12,643 nucleotides of DNA from an uncultured Eubacteriales bacterium (GTDB lineage: Bacteria; Bacillota; Clostridia; TANB77; CAG-508): positions 1-12,643 of the forward strand of contig CACXCH010000052.1 of assembly GCA_902766085.1 (NCBI GenBank), written 5' to 3'. The stretch's first letter is position 1. Each line of letters opens with the position of its first letter. Made by a program: the position numbers and the translations under genes. Positions 7,406 to 12,643 of this stretch are shown here, one piece after another. The notes below the pieces were generated by a model. That model made no database searches and was not told where the DNA came from. It saw nothing but the letters and a program-made list of their open reading frames with translations.

Positions 7406-7446
7406 TATGTTTATAAAAGTCATATTAAACAAACTTTATAAACATA
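7406..7446 (+). promoter_or_regulatory. Long inverted repeat just upstream of the 7467 gene
   Basis: TATGTTTATAAAAGT (7406-7420) pairs with ACTTTATAAACATA (7433-7446), 14 pairs with one bulged A and a 12-base loop. It ends 7 bases before the ribosome site (GAGGAA, 7453-7458). There is no T-run, so it is not a simple terminator. It could be an operator or a leader hairpin. The rest of the 202-base gap is featureless AT-rich sequence without a clear promoter. Confidence 0.55.
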
Positions 7447-7466
7447 TTATATGAGGAATTGAAAAT

Positions 7467-7925
7467 ATGAAGAAGAAAATAATTTATTCATTAATTTTTT
7501 GCACTTTTTTATTTGGAATCATAACAAGTTTTTCGTTTGCAGCCAATGAAACAACAATGCAAAATAGTGCAAACAATATGGCAAATACAATGGATGCAGT
7601 AGGAAACAAAATAGAAAATGGTGCAAGAATTGCAGGGAATACGATGCAAGATGCAGGTGAAACAGTGGGCAATACAATGGAAAACACAGGAAAAACTATA
7701 GGAAATGGAATGGAGAATGCTGGAGTGGCAGTAAGAAATACAACAGGAAACATTGCTATGGCTGTAACAAATGAAACAGCTATAAATCCAGCTAATCAGG
7801 GAAATACATTTCTAGGATTAACCTCAACAGCTTGGATGTGGATTATAGTAATTGTAATCATTGTTATTATTATTTCTCTAATAGTAAAATATGCACAAAA
7901 TAATGACGAACATGATAAAGAATAA
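7467..7925 (+). CDS. Exported membrane-anchored protein with 11-residue repeats, unknown function
   Basis: I do not recognise a named family for this 152-residue protein. It starts with a Sec signal peptide (MKKK, hydrophobic core to about residue 20, likely cut near SFSFA-A at 25-26). From residue 45 to 99 it carries five consecutive 11-residue repeats of the form [V/A/I]GNxM(E/Q)(N/D)xGxx, such as VGNTMENTGKT. The same pattern is seen less clearly at 34-44. Residues about 100-122 are polar. A single hydrophobic helix (about 123-140, WMWIIVIVIIVIIISLIV) and a charged tail, KYAQNNDEHDKE, close the protein. Predicted topology is repeat region outside, short tail inside. Eleven-residue periodicity is known in amphipathic, membrane-lying helices (LEA-, apolipoprotein- and synuclein-like), so a surface or membrane-coating role is possible. 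It is a single-gene unit ending in a strong terminator. Confidence 0.82.
   Translation: MKKKIIYSLIFCTFLFGIITSFSFAANETTMQNSANNMANTMDAVGNKIENGARIAGNTMQDAGETVGNTMENTGKTIGNGMENAGVAVRNTTGNIAMAVTNETAINPANQGNTFLGLTSTAWMWIIVIVIIVIIISLIVKYAQNNDEHDKE
7599..7763 (+). repeat. In-gene tandem repeat: five 11-codon units
   Basis: Five 33-base coding units specify [V/A/I]GNxMENxGxx-type repeats at residues 45-99 of the exported protein. The DNA copies have diverged at many positions while the protein pattern stays recognisable; the fifth is the most diverged (VRNTTGNIAMA). The length matches the 33-bp unit before smpB, but the base sequences are unrelated. Confidence 0.75.
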
Positions 7926-7930
7926 CAAAT

Positions 7931-7971
7931 AAAAACATTAAATTGAAAGAACATTCAATTTAATGCTTTTT
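7931..7971 (+). terminator. Rho-independent terminator
   Basis: CATTAAATTGAA (7936-7947) and TTCAATTTAATG (7954-7965) form a perfect 12-bp stem with a 6-base loop. The stem is flanked by an A-run and followed by CTTTTTATTATT. It closes the 7467 gene. Confidence 0.88.
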
Positions 7972-8147
7972 ATTATTATTAGGCAAAAATATAAATATTA
8001 TAGTTATGTAAAGACAAATGAAAAAGTAGGTGCAATTTTACAAAGTAAATGCAAGTTGTACAATTAAATGAAACTAAAATTATGTCAGGTGAAAAAATAA
8101 GTACAATTCTGGAAATTAAAATTAATTTTACAATATTGTTACACTTA

Positions 8148-8176
8148 TAGACAAAATTACAAAAATATATTATTAT
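8148..8176 (+). promoter_or_regulatory. Candidate sigma-A-type promoter for the 8304 gene
   Basis: TAGACA at 8148-8153, a 17-base spacer, and TATTAT at 8171-8176. Transcription would begin near 8183, leaving an unusually long leader of about 120 bases for a small exported protein. Confidence 0.5.
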
Positions 8177-8206
8177 ATATACAAAGAGTAAAAGTGATTA
8201 ATTAGT

Positions 8207-8275
8207 AGTCAGGAAAAATGATTGAAAGATAATTGCAATTTTGACTAAGTCAAATAAATTCTTTTGAACCTGATT
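8207..8275 (+). promoter_or_regulatory. Possible structured leader RNA
   Basis: AGTCAGG (8207-8213) can pair with CCTGATT (8269-8275) as a 7-bp closing stem with one G-T pair. Inside it, TTTGAC (8240-8245) and GTCAAA (8249-8254) form a 6-bp hairpin. The palindrome AATTGCAATT (8231-8240) overlaps the first base of that arm. The closing stem ends 8 bases before AAGGAGG (8284-8290). I do not recognise a known riboswitch class. Confidence 0.3.
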
Positions 8276-8303
8276 TGCTTCCCAAGGAGGAATGTGATAA
8301 AAA

Positions 8304-8780
8304 ATGTTAAATAGAATAATAAAAATAAATGTAATTTTACTTGCCTTTTTATTCATAATTTCGTATTTTAATTTTGTAAGTGCATCAAGTATAAATTCAA
8401 ATACTGTTGCAAGTACATTATCTAATAATACTACATCAAACCAAGCACTTGGAACCTCAGGTAATGGAGCAACGTCAAGTGGAGCATCTAACAATTCTAT
8501 AACAAATCAAGCAGGTACTAGTAATATGACAAATACTACATCTGCCTTAAGTTCTACAAATGTTACAAACTCAACATCTTCATCAAATTATGGAAATAAT
8601 AATACAGTTACTGATACGTCAATTGGATCGACAAATTCAACTGTAGTGCAGAGCGTTGGCAATGTAAATTCTTCATCAGGAGATAGTATCCAAATTAATG
8701 AGATATTAAATGTACTATTGATTGCAGTAGGTGTTGTATTAATACTACTTGCCATTGCAATTTTAATTAGACTAAAATAA
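8304..8780 (+). CDS. Exported Ser/Thr/Asn-rich membrane-anchored protein, unknown function
   Basis: I do not recognise a family. The 158-residue protein has a signal peptide (MLNRIIK, then a hydrophobic stretch to about 24, likely cut after FVSA at 24-27). Residues about 28-130 are low-complexity, almost wholly Ser, Thr, Asn, Gly, Ala and Val, without Cys or Pro. A membrane helix at about 134-154 and a very short cationic end, IRLK, follow. No LPXTG motif is present; anchoring would be by the C-terminal helix. The Ser/Thr-rich ectodomain looks like a flexible, possibly glycosylated stalk. An in-frame TAA at 8298 excludes a longer start. The strong AAGGAGG (8284-8290) lies 13 bases before the ATG, longer than usual. 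Architecture matches the 7467 protein (signal, low-complexity ectodomain, C-terminal helix), though the ectodomains differ. It has its own promoter and terminator. Confidence 0.78.
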   Translation: MLNRIIKINVILLAFLFIISYFNFVSASSINSNTVASTLSNNTTSNQALGTSGNGATSSGASNNSITNQAGTSNMTNTTSALSSTNVTNSTSSSNYGNNNTVTDTSIGSTNSTVVQSVGNVNSSSGDSIQINEILNVLLIAVGVVLILLAIAILIRLK

Positions 8781-8861
8781 TGATTTATAAAAATCATTAT
8801 GTAAATAAGATTACAGGTTAATGTTCAAATATGATACATTAACCTGTATTGTATTTTATTT
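8777..8861 (+). terminator. Hairpin over the stop codon plus strong Rho-independent terminator
   Basis: First hairpin: ATAATGATTT (8777-8786) and AAATCATTAT (8791-8800), 10 bp with loop ATAA. Its 5' arm includes the TAA stop of the 8304 gene. Second: TACAGGTTAATGT (8812-8824) and ACATTAACCTGTA (8836-8848), a perfect 13-bp stem with an 11-base loop, followed by TTGTATTTTATTT. The second is the likely terminator. Confidence 0.85.
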
Positions 8862-8885
8862 AGCAATAAATAAGCTCAAAATGTA

Positions 8886-8914
8886 TTGAAAAAATTGCTG
8901 TTTTTTGTTACAAT
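8886..8914 (+). promoter_or_regulatory. Sigma-A-type promoter for leuS, extended -10
   Basis: TTGAAA at 8886-8891, a 17-base spacer, then TACAAT at 8909-8914 preceded by TGT (extended -10). The start would be near 8921, so the leader is only about 22 bases and ends in AGGAGGT (8932-8938), 5 bases before the ATG. There is no room for a T-box. Confidence 0.7.
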
Positions 8915-8943
8915 AGTATCTAGTTTACTATAGGAGGTCGAAA

Positions 8944-11385
8944 ATGAATTATTCAAAAAAAGTTGATGAAAAATGGCAAAAAAGATGGGAAGAATCTAAA
9001 CTATTTAAGTATGATCCAAATGGAGAAGGAAAGAAGCTGTATGTTCTTGAAATGTTTTCATATCCATCTGGGGCAAGGCTTCATTTAGGACATTGGTTTA
9101 ACTATGCGCCTTCTGATTCTTTTGCAAGATTTAAGAAAATGCAAGGATATAATGTTTTTCATCCAATGGGGTTTGATGCTTTTGGACTTCCAGCTGAGAA
9201 TTATGCAATTAAAACTGGAATACACCCAGAAACTTCTACAAATAACAACATTTCAAATATGAAAAAACAACTAACTGAAATGGGTGGAAATTATGACTGG
9301 GATTATTCTGTTGAAACGTGTAGACCGGAGTATTATAAATGGACACAATGGATATTTTTACAACTATATAAAGCAGGACTTGCATATAAAAAAGAGGCTC
9401 CTGTTAACTGGTGTGACAGTTGTAAAACAGTACTTGCTAATGAGCAGGTTATAAATGGAAAATGTGAAAGATGCGGCTCAGAAGTTAGAAAGAAAAAACT
9501 AGCACAGTGGTTCTTCAAAATTACTGATTATGCTGACGAACTTTTGAAAGATTTGGACATACTTGATTGGCCTGAATCTACAAAGAAAGTACAAACAAAT
9601 TGGATTGGAAGATCTGAAGGTAGCGAAATTGTTTTTAAAGGTTATGAAAAGGACTTTTCACTAAAGGTATTTACTACAAGGGCTGATACTTTAAATGGTG
9701 TAACTTATGTTGTAATTGCACCTGAAAGTGAATTAGTTGACAAAATAACAACTCCCGAATACAAAGAGGCAGTTGACAAGTATAGAGATGATACTGCAAA
9801 ATTAAATGAGATAGAAAGGACAGCAGTTAACAAGGAAAAAACAGGAGTGTTTACAGGCTCTTATGTTATTAATCCGATAAATGGAGACAAAGTTCCTGTT
9901 TGGATTGCAGACTATGTACTTGAAAATTATGGAACAGGTGCGGTTATGGCTGTTCCTGCACATGATGAAAGAGACTTTGAATTTGCTACAAAACATAAAT
10001 TACCAATAAAAGAAGTTATCAAACCTGAAAATGGCGAAAAAGCAGAATTGCCTTATACACAAAAAGGAATATTATTCAATAGTGGCAAATATGATGGACT
10101 AAAATTAGAAGATGCTAGATTAAAAATAACAGAAGATTTAGCAAAGATAGATGAAGCAAAATTAACAGTAAATTACAAATTAAAGGACTGGTTAATATCA
10201 AGGCAAAGATATTGGGGAGCTCCAATTCCAATTATTTATTGCGATAAATGCGGAATTGTACCTGTTCCTGAGAAAGATTTACCAGTGTTACTTCCTAAAG
10301 ATGTTGAATTTAGACCGGATGGCGAATCTCCACTTAAAAAGAGTGAGTCATTTATGAACTGCACTTGTCCAAAATGTGGTGGAAAAGCTAGGAGAGAAGC
10401 AGATACACTTGACACATTTGTATGTTCTTCTTGGTATTATTTAAGATATCCTGATCCAAAAAATTCTGAAAAAGCATTTGACAGAGAAGTAGTTGATAAA
10501 ATGCTTCCCGTAGATATTTATGTTGGAGGAAAAGAACATGCTGCAATGCACTTGATCTATGCAAGGTTTATGTGCAAAGCTTTAAGAGATTTAGGGTTTC
10601 TTGATTTTGACGAGCCATTTACAAAATTAATTCATCAAGGAATGATACTAGGACCTGACGGAAATAAAATGAGCAAAAGTAAAGGAAACACAGTATCACC
10701 AGAAACTTACATTGAAAAATATGGATCTGATATTTTTAGAATGTATATAATGTTTGGATTTGATTATCGCCAAGGTGGGCCATGGGACGAAAAAGGAATT
10801 GATTCGATGGTAAAATATTTTACAAGAATTGAAAAGCTTATCGATACATCAAATTCTTTAAAAGAAAACAACTACACAGAAATTAATAATAATGAAAAGG
10901 AATTGTTAAGAATCAAAAACCAAACAATAAAAGAAATGACAATTGATATTAATGACTATAGATTCAACACTGCGATTGCTAGATCAATGGAGTTTAGTAA
11001 TGCCTTAAATGATTACCTAAAAAATGATAAGATTAATGTTTCATTATTTAAAGATTGTGTAAGGACTTATGTAACATTAATTACACCTTTAGCACCTCAT
11101 TTTTCAGAAGAATTATGGGAAAAACTAGGAAATAAGGGATTTGCTTATCAAGAAAAATGGCCAGAGGTAAATGATGATGAACTAAAAGGTGGAACAAAAA
11201 ATATTCCTATTCAAGTCAATGGAAAATTGAAATTTTTAGTTACAGTTGATTCAGAAACAAGCAATGACGAAATTCTTAAGGAAATTAAAGCTAATTCTAA
11301 AGTACAAGAATTACTTAATTCAGAAAATTTTGTAAAAGAAATTTATGTACCAGGTAAAATATTTAACATTGTTATTAAAAAATAA
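8944..11385 (+). CDS. leuS: Leucyl-tRNA synthetase
   Basis: Cytoplasmic class I enzyme that charges tRNA-Leu with leucine and edits mischarged products. Complete at 813 residues, normal for bacteria. The HIGH motif is HLGH at 47-50 (PSGARLHLGHWFNYAPSD) and the KMSKS loop is KMSKS at 575-579. A zinc-type cluster is C157-x2-C160...C174-x2-C177; a second is C433-x2-C436...C475-x2-C478 (C473 adjacent). The CP1 editing domain shows TTRADTLNGVTYVV, then GTGAVMAVPAHDERD, with Asp344 of the 340-344 HDERD motif at the place of the conserved editing aspartate. DWLISRQRYWGAPIP and VGGKEHAAMHLIYARF are typical of the bacterial LeuRS core. A helical anticodon domain and a small C-terminal domain complete it. 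It has its own promoter with a very short leader and ends at a strong terminator. No disruption is seen. Confidence 0.98.
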   Translation: MNYSKKVDEKWQKRWEESKLFKYDPNGEGKKLYVLEMFSYPSGARLHLGHWFNYAPSDSFARFKKMQGYNVFHPMGFDAFGLPAENYAIKTGIHPETSTNNNISNMKKQLTEMGGNYDWDYSVETCRPEYYKWTQWIFLQLYKAGLAYKKEAPVNWCDSCKTVLANEQVINGKCERCGSEVRKKKLAQWFFKITDYADELLKDLDILDWPESTKKVQTNWIGRSEGSEIVFKGYEKDFSLKVFTTRADTLNGVTYVVIAPESELVDKITTPEYKEAVDKYRDDTAKLNEIERTAVNKEKTGVFTGSYVINPINGDKVPVWIADYVLENYGTGAVMAVPAHDERDFEFATKHKLPIKEVIKPENGEKAELPYTQKGILFNSGKYDGLKLEDARLKITEDLAKIDEAKLTVNYKLKDWLISRQRYWGAPIPIIYCDKCGIVPVPEKDLPVLLPKDVEFRPDGESPLKKSESFMNCTCPKCGGKARREADTLDTFVCSSWYYLRYPDPKNSEKAFDREVVDKMLPVDIYVGGKEHAAMHLIYARFMCKALRDLGFLDFDEPFTKLIHQGMILGPDGNKMSKSKGNTVSPETYIEKYGSDIFRMYIMFGFDYRQGGPWDEKGIDSMVKYFTRIEKLIDTSNSLKENNYTEINNNEKELLRIKNQTIKEMTIDINDYRFNTAIARSMEFSNALNDYLKNDKINVSLFKDCVRTYVTLITPLAPHFSEELWEKLGNKGFAYQEKWPEVNDDELKGGTKNIPIQVNGKLKFLVTVDSETSNDEILKEIKANSKVQELLNSENFVKEIYVPGKIFNIVIKK

Positions 11386-11389
11386 ACTA

Positions 11390-11440
11390 AACACTTTAAA
11401 TATTACAAAAATGTAATATTTAAAGTGTTGCATATTTTTT
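11390..11440 (+). terminator. Rho-independent terminator of leuS
   Basis: AACACTTTAAATATTAC (11390-11406) and GTAATATTTAAAGTGTT (11413-11429) form a perfect 17-bp stem with a 6-base loop, followed by GCATATTTTTT. It starts 5 bases after the leuS stop. Its 3' end overlaps the -35 of the next promoter. Confidence 0.92.
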
Positions 11441-11456
11441 AGAAATATGCTAACAT
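11428..11456 (+). promoter_or_regulatory. Promoter of the CGC-(TH)5 peptide mini-gene, extended -10
   Basis: TTGCAT at 11428-11433, an exact 17-base spacer, and TAACAT at 11451-11456 preceded by TGC (extended -10). Transcription would begin near 11463, about 30 bases before the peptide start. The -35 is built into the end of the leuS terminator. Confidence 0.6.
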
Positions 11457-11492
11457 AAAAAATGTCAAACAAAAGAGAAGGGAGTGTGAAAA

Positions 11493-11597
<105 letters not shown>

Positions 11598-11655
11598 ACA
11601 TATATAAAAAAATAATATCAAAAGCAGTTTGCAAAATTGAATATAATGTGAATAG

Positions 11656-11692
11656 AAAAATAGACTTACTAAATTTTAGTAGGCCTATTTTT
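11656..11692 (+). terminator. Rho-independent terminator after the peptide mini-gene
   Basis: AAAAATAG (11656-11663) pairs with CTATTTTT (11685-11692), and inside it TACTAAA pairs with TTTAGTA. An A-C mismatch, a C-G pair and a T-G wobble lie between the two helices. The 3' arm itself ends in a T-run. It separates the mini-gene from the pilin-like gene. Confidence 0.8.
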
Positions 11693-11697
11693 CGTGT

Positions 11698-11727
11698 TTG
11701 AAGAAATTAAAAGCATATAAATATAAA
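11698..11727 (+). promoter_or_regulatory. Weak candidate promoter for the pilin-like gene
   Basis: TTGAAG at 11698-11703 and TATAAA at 11722-11727 with an 18-base spacer, directly after the preceding terminator. An AT-only inverted repeat (TATAAATAT at 11716-11724, ATATTTATA at 11729-11737) overlaps the -10. The region is so AT-rich that chance matches are likely. Confidence 0.35.
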
Positions 11728-11781
11728 AATATTTATAGATATAGGTTTATAGATTATACCTTAAAATCTAAATACTTATAC

Positions 11782-11799
11782 AAGGAGGAAAGAAAAACG
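11782..11799 (+). promoter_or_regulatory. Ribosome site placed on an ACG codon
   Basis: AAGGAGG at 11782-11788 is followed after 8 bases by ACG (11797-11799), exactly where a start codon should stand. The codons from ACG on give a normal prepilin leader (KKKQKKTDNG). No ATG, GTG or TTG suits: the nearest upstream in-frame TTG (11698) lacks a ribosome site, and the next downstream candidates lie inside or after the membrane helix. Confidence 0.6.
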
Positions 11800-12643
11800 A
11801 AAAAGAAACAGAAAAAAACAGACAATGGTATTACTTTAATTGCCCTCATAATTACAATTATAGTTTTACTAATTTTGGCAGGAGTGGTAATTGCTTCTTT
11901 GTTTGGAGAAAATGGAATAATATCAAGAGCAAAAGATGCAAGAAGACAAAGTGCAATTGCAGAAAAAACAGAAGAGGTGCAGATGGCTATAAAAAGTGAA
12001 CTTATAGACAGTCAAGGTGATACGTCAAAAGTAAAGCTTTCAAATGTTGTTGAAGATGTGAAGGAAAACTATTCTGATAAAGCAAAAGAGGCAATAAGTG
12101 GAGAAACGACTGGTGACACGGAAGATGGATTTCCGGCAAAAATCACATATAATCAGCCAGCATCGGGAATCGATGAATCAATAATAGTAGAAATCGATGA
12201 GAATCTTAATGTTACAGGCAGTGCTGAAGGTACAGAACAAGAACAAGAAACATTTGAGCCAACATCTGAATACACAAAAGTAGGAGGAACATATTGTAAT
12301 TCACCAGAATTAGGTGGTTTTAATCCTAGTTGTACATATTATGTAACTTATGATGACACAGGAACACTTGTTAGCGAGGACACTTTAATTAGCAAACCGG
12401 CTCCAGATGGGTGGTATGACTACTCAAAGAAAAAATGGGCTAATATAGTAACAAAGAACAACGGAAATATCACATATTGGGTATGGATTCCTAGATTCAA
12501 GTATACAACTGATTCGACAACCAAAACAACAACAGCAAGATTTGTAGACATGTATGACAAATGCTATATGGATGTAGATAATGTAAAAACTGAAGTTGAT
12601 GTAAGTAGTTACGAAATATCAGATGCATTTACATTTAATGGAA
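11797..12643 (+). CDS. Type IV pilin/pseudopilin-like surface protein, 3' end outside window
   Basis: Open frame of 282 codons that runs off the window. It has a short basic leader (KKKQKKTDNG), then a prepilin-peptidase-like site G11-I12 and a hydrophobic helix (ITLIALIITIIVLLILAGVVIASL, abbreviated here as residues 12-35; key start GITLIAL). The usual Glu at mature position 5 is Ala. GENGIISRAKDARRQSAIAEKTEEVQ then continues as the amphipathic pilin alpha-1 helix. Further on come an acidic linker, two Cys (in GGTYCNSPEL and NPSCTYY), DGWYDYSKKKWANIV and YWVWIPRFKY. This last module I associate with large surface pilin-like proteins of gut Clostridia. It is probably membrane-inserted, then processed and assembled or displayed. 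The start codon is ACG, so the copy is either translated poorly, corrected by an upstream start I cannot see, mis-sequenced, or freshly inactivated. Confidence 0.75.

Larger units (their letters stand above)
7926..8303 (+). other. 378-base gap: terminator, degenerate repeats, promoter, structured leader
   Basis: This gap holds no convincing gene. In order it has the terminator of the preceding gene and then a block at about 8019-8150 with two diverged 23-base repeats (8019-8041 and 8090-8112, 17 of 23 identical). The motif GT(G/A)CAATT occurs three times in that block (8030, 8058, 8101). A promoter at 8148-8176 and a leader of about 120 bases with pairing potential complete it. The repeat block may be the remnant of an insertion-sequence end. 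Confidence 0.6.

Noticed and set aside
7265..7466. tmRNA (ssrA) next to smpB
   Set aside because: The 202-base gap is too short for a full tmRNA, and no tRNA-like ends or tag-peptide frame could be recognised.
8049..8150. Plus-strand 33-codon frame (MQVVQLNETKIM...)
   Set aside because: No ribosome site upstream, lies in the degenerate repeat block, and ends at the candidate promoter. More likely an accident in AT-rich sequence.
8198..8494. Minus-strand 98-codon frame opposite the 8304 gene
   Set aside because: It mirrors the low-complexity Ser/Thr/Asn region and part of the leader; no ribosome site and no recognisable domain.

Overview
The window is an AT-rich stretch of a Gram-positive chromosome. 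Strong AAGGAGG-type ribosome sites, sigma-A-like promoters, frequent hairpin-plus-T-run terminators, TGG for Trp and TGA only as stop point to Bacillota. The short exported proteins and a pilin-like protein of the GITLIAL / WVWIPRFKY kind suggest an uncultured Clostridia-type gut lineage, but this placement is an inference from gene content and style. All convincing genes are on the + strand.

Layout. Bases 1-1020 hold the 3' part of argS (arginyl-tRNA synthetase). A small surface-glycan block follows: a two-subunit Alg14/Alg13-type glycosyltransferase (1032-1499 and 1513-1989, the second with a TTG start) and a Wzx-type flippase (2119-3549). Then comes glmM (3602-4963), which makes glucosamine-1-phosphate for UDP-GlcNAc and so for peptidoglycan and surface glycans. 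Next are single-gene units with their own promoters and terminators: an unknown three-helix membrane protein (5168-5533), fba (class II aldolase, 5705-6634) and smpB (6809-7264, trans-translation). Two small exported, membrane-anchored, low-complexity proteins (7467-7925 and 8304-8780) precede leuS (8944-11385).

The last 1.2 kb is the most unusual part. A self-contained mini-gene (promoter about 11428-11456, terminator 11656-11692) encodes a 34-residue peptide ending CGC(TH)5SL. Its Thr-His tail is written by a pure (AC)14 microsatellite. Beyond it, a type IV pilin/pseudopilin-like gene runs off the window end. Its reading frame is intact and it has an ideal ribosome site, but an ACG stands where the ATG is expected.

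Several gaps carry structure: 43-44-bp imperfect tandem repeats before the flippase, four 33-bp tandem repeats closed by a 15-bp inverted copy before smpB, a long hairpin before the 7467 gene, and degenerate 23-bp repeats, possibly an insertion-sequence remnant, in the 378-bp gap before the 8304 gene.

No complete defence system, CRISPR array, tRNA, rRNA or intact mobile element was seen. The housekeeping identifications are secure. Functions for the small exported proteins, the 5168 protein and the CGC-(TH)5 peptide are unknown.
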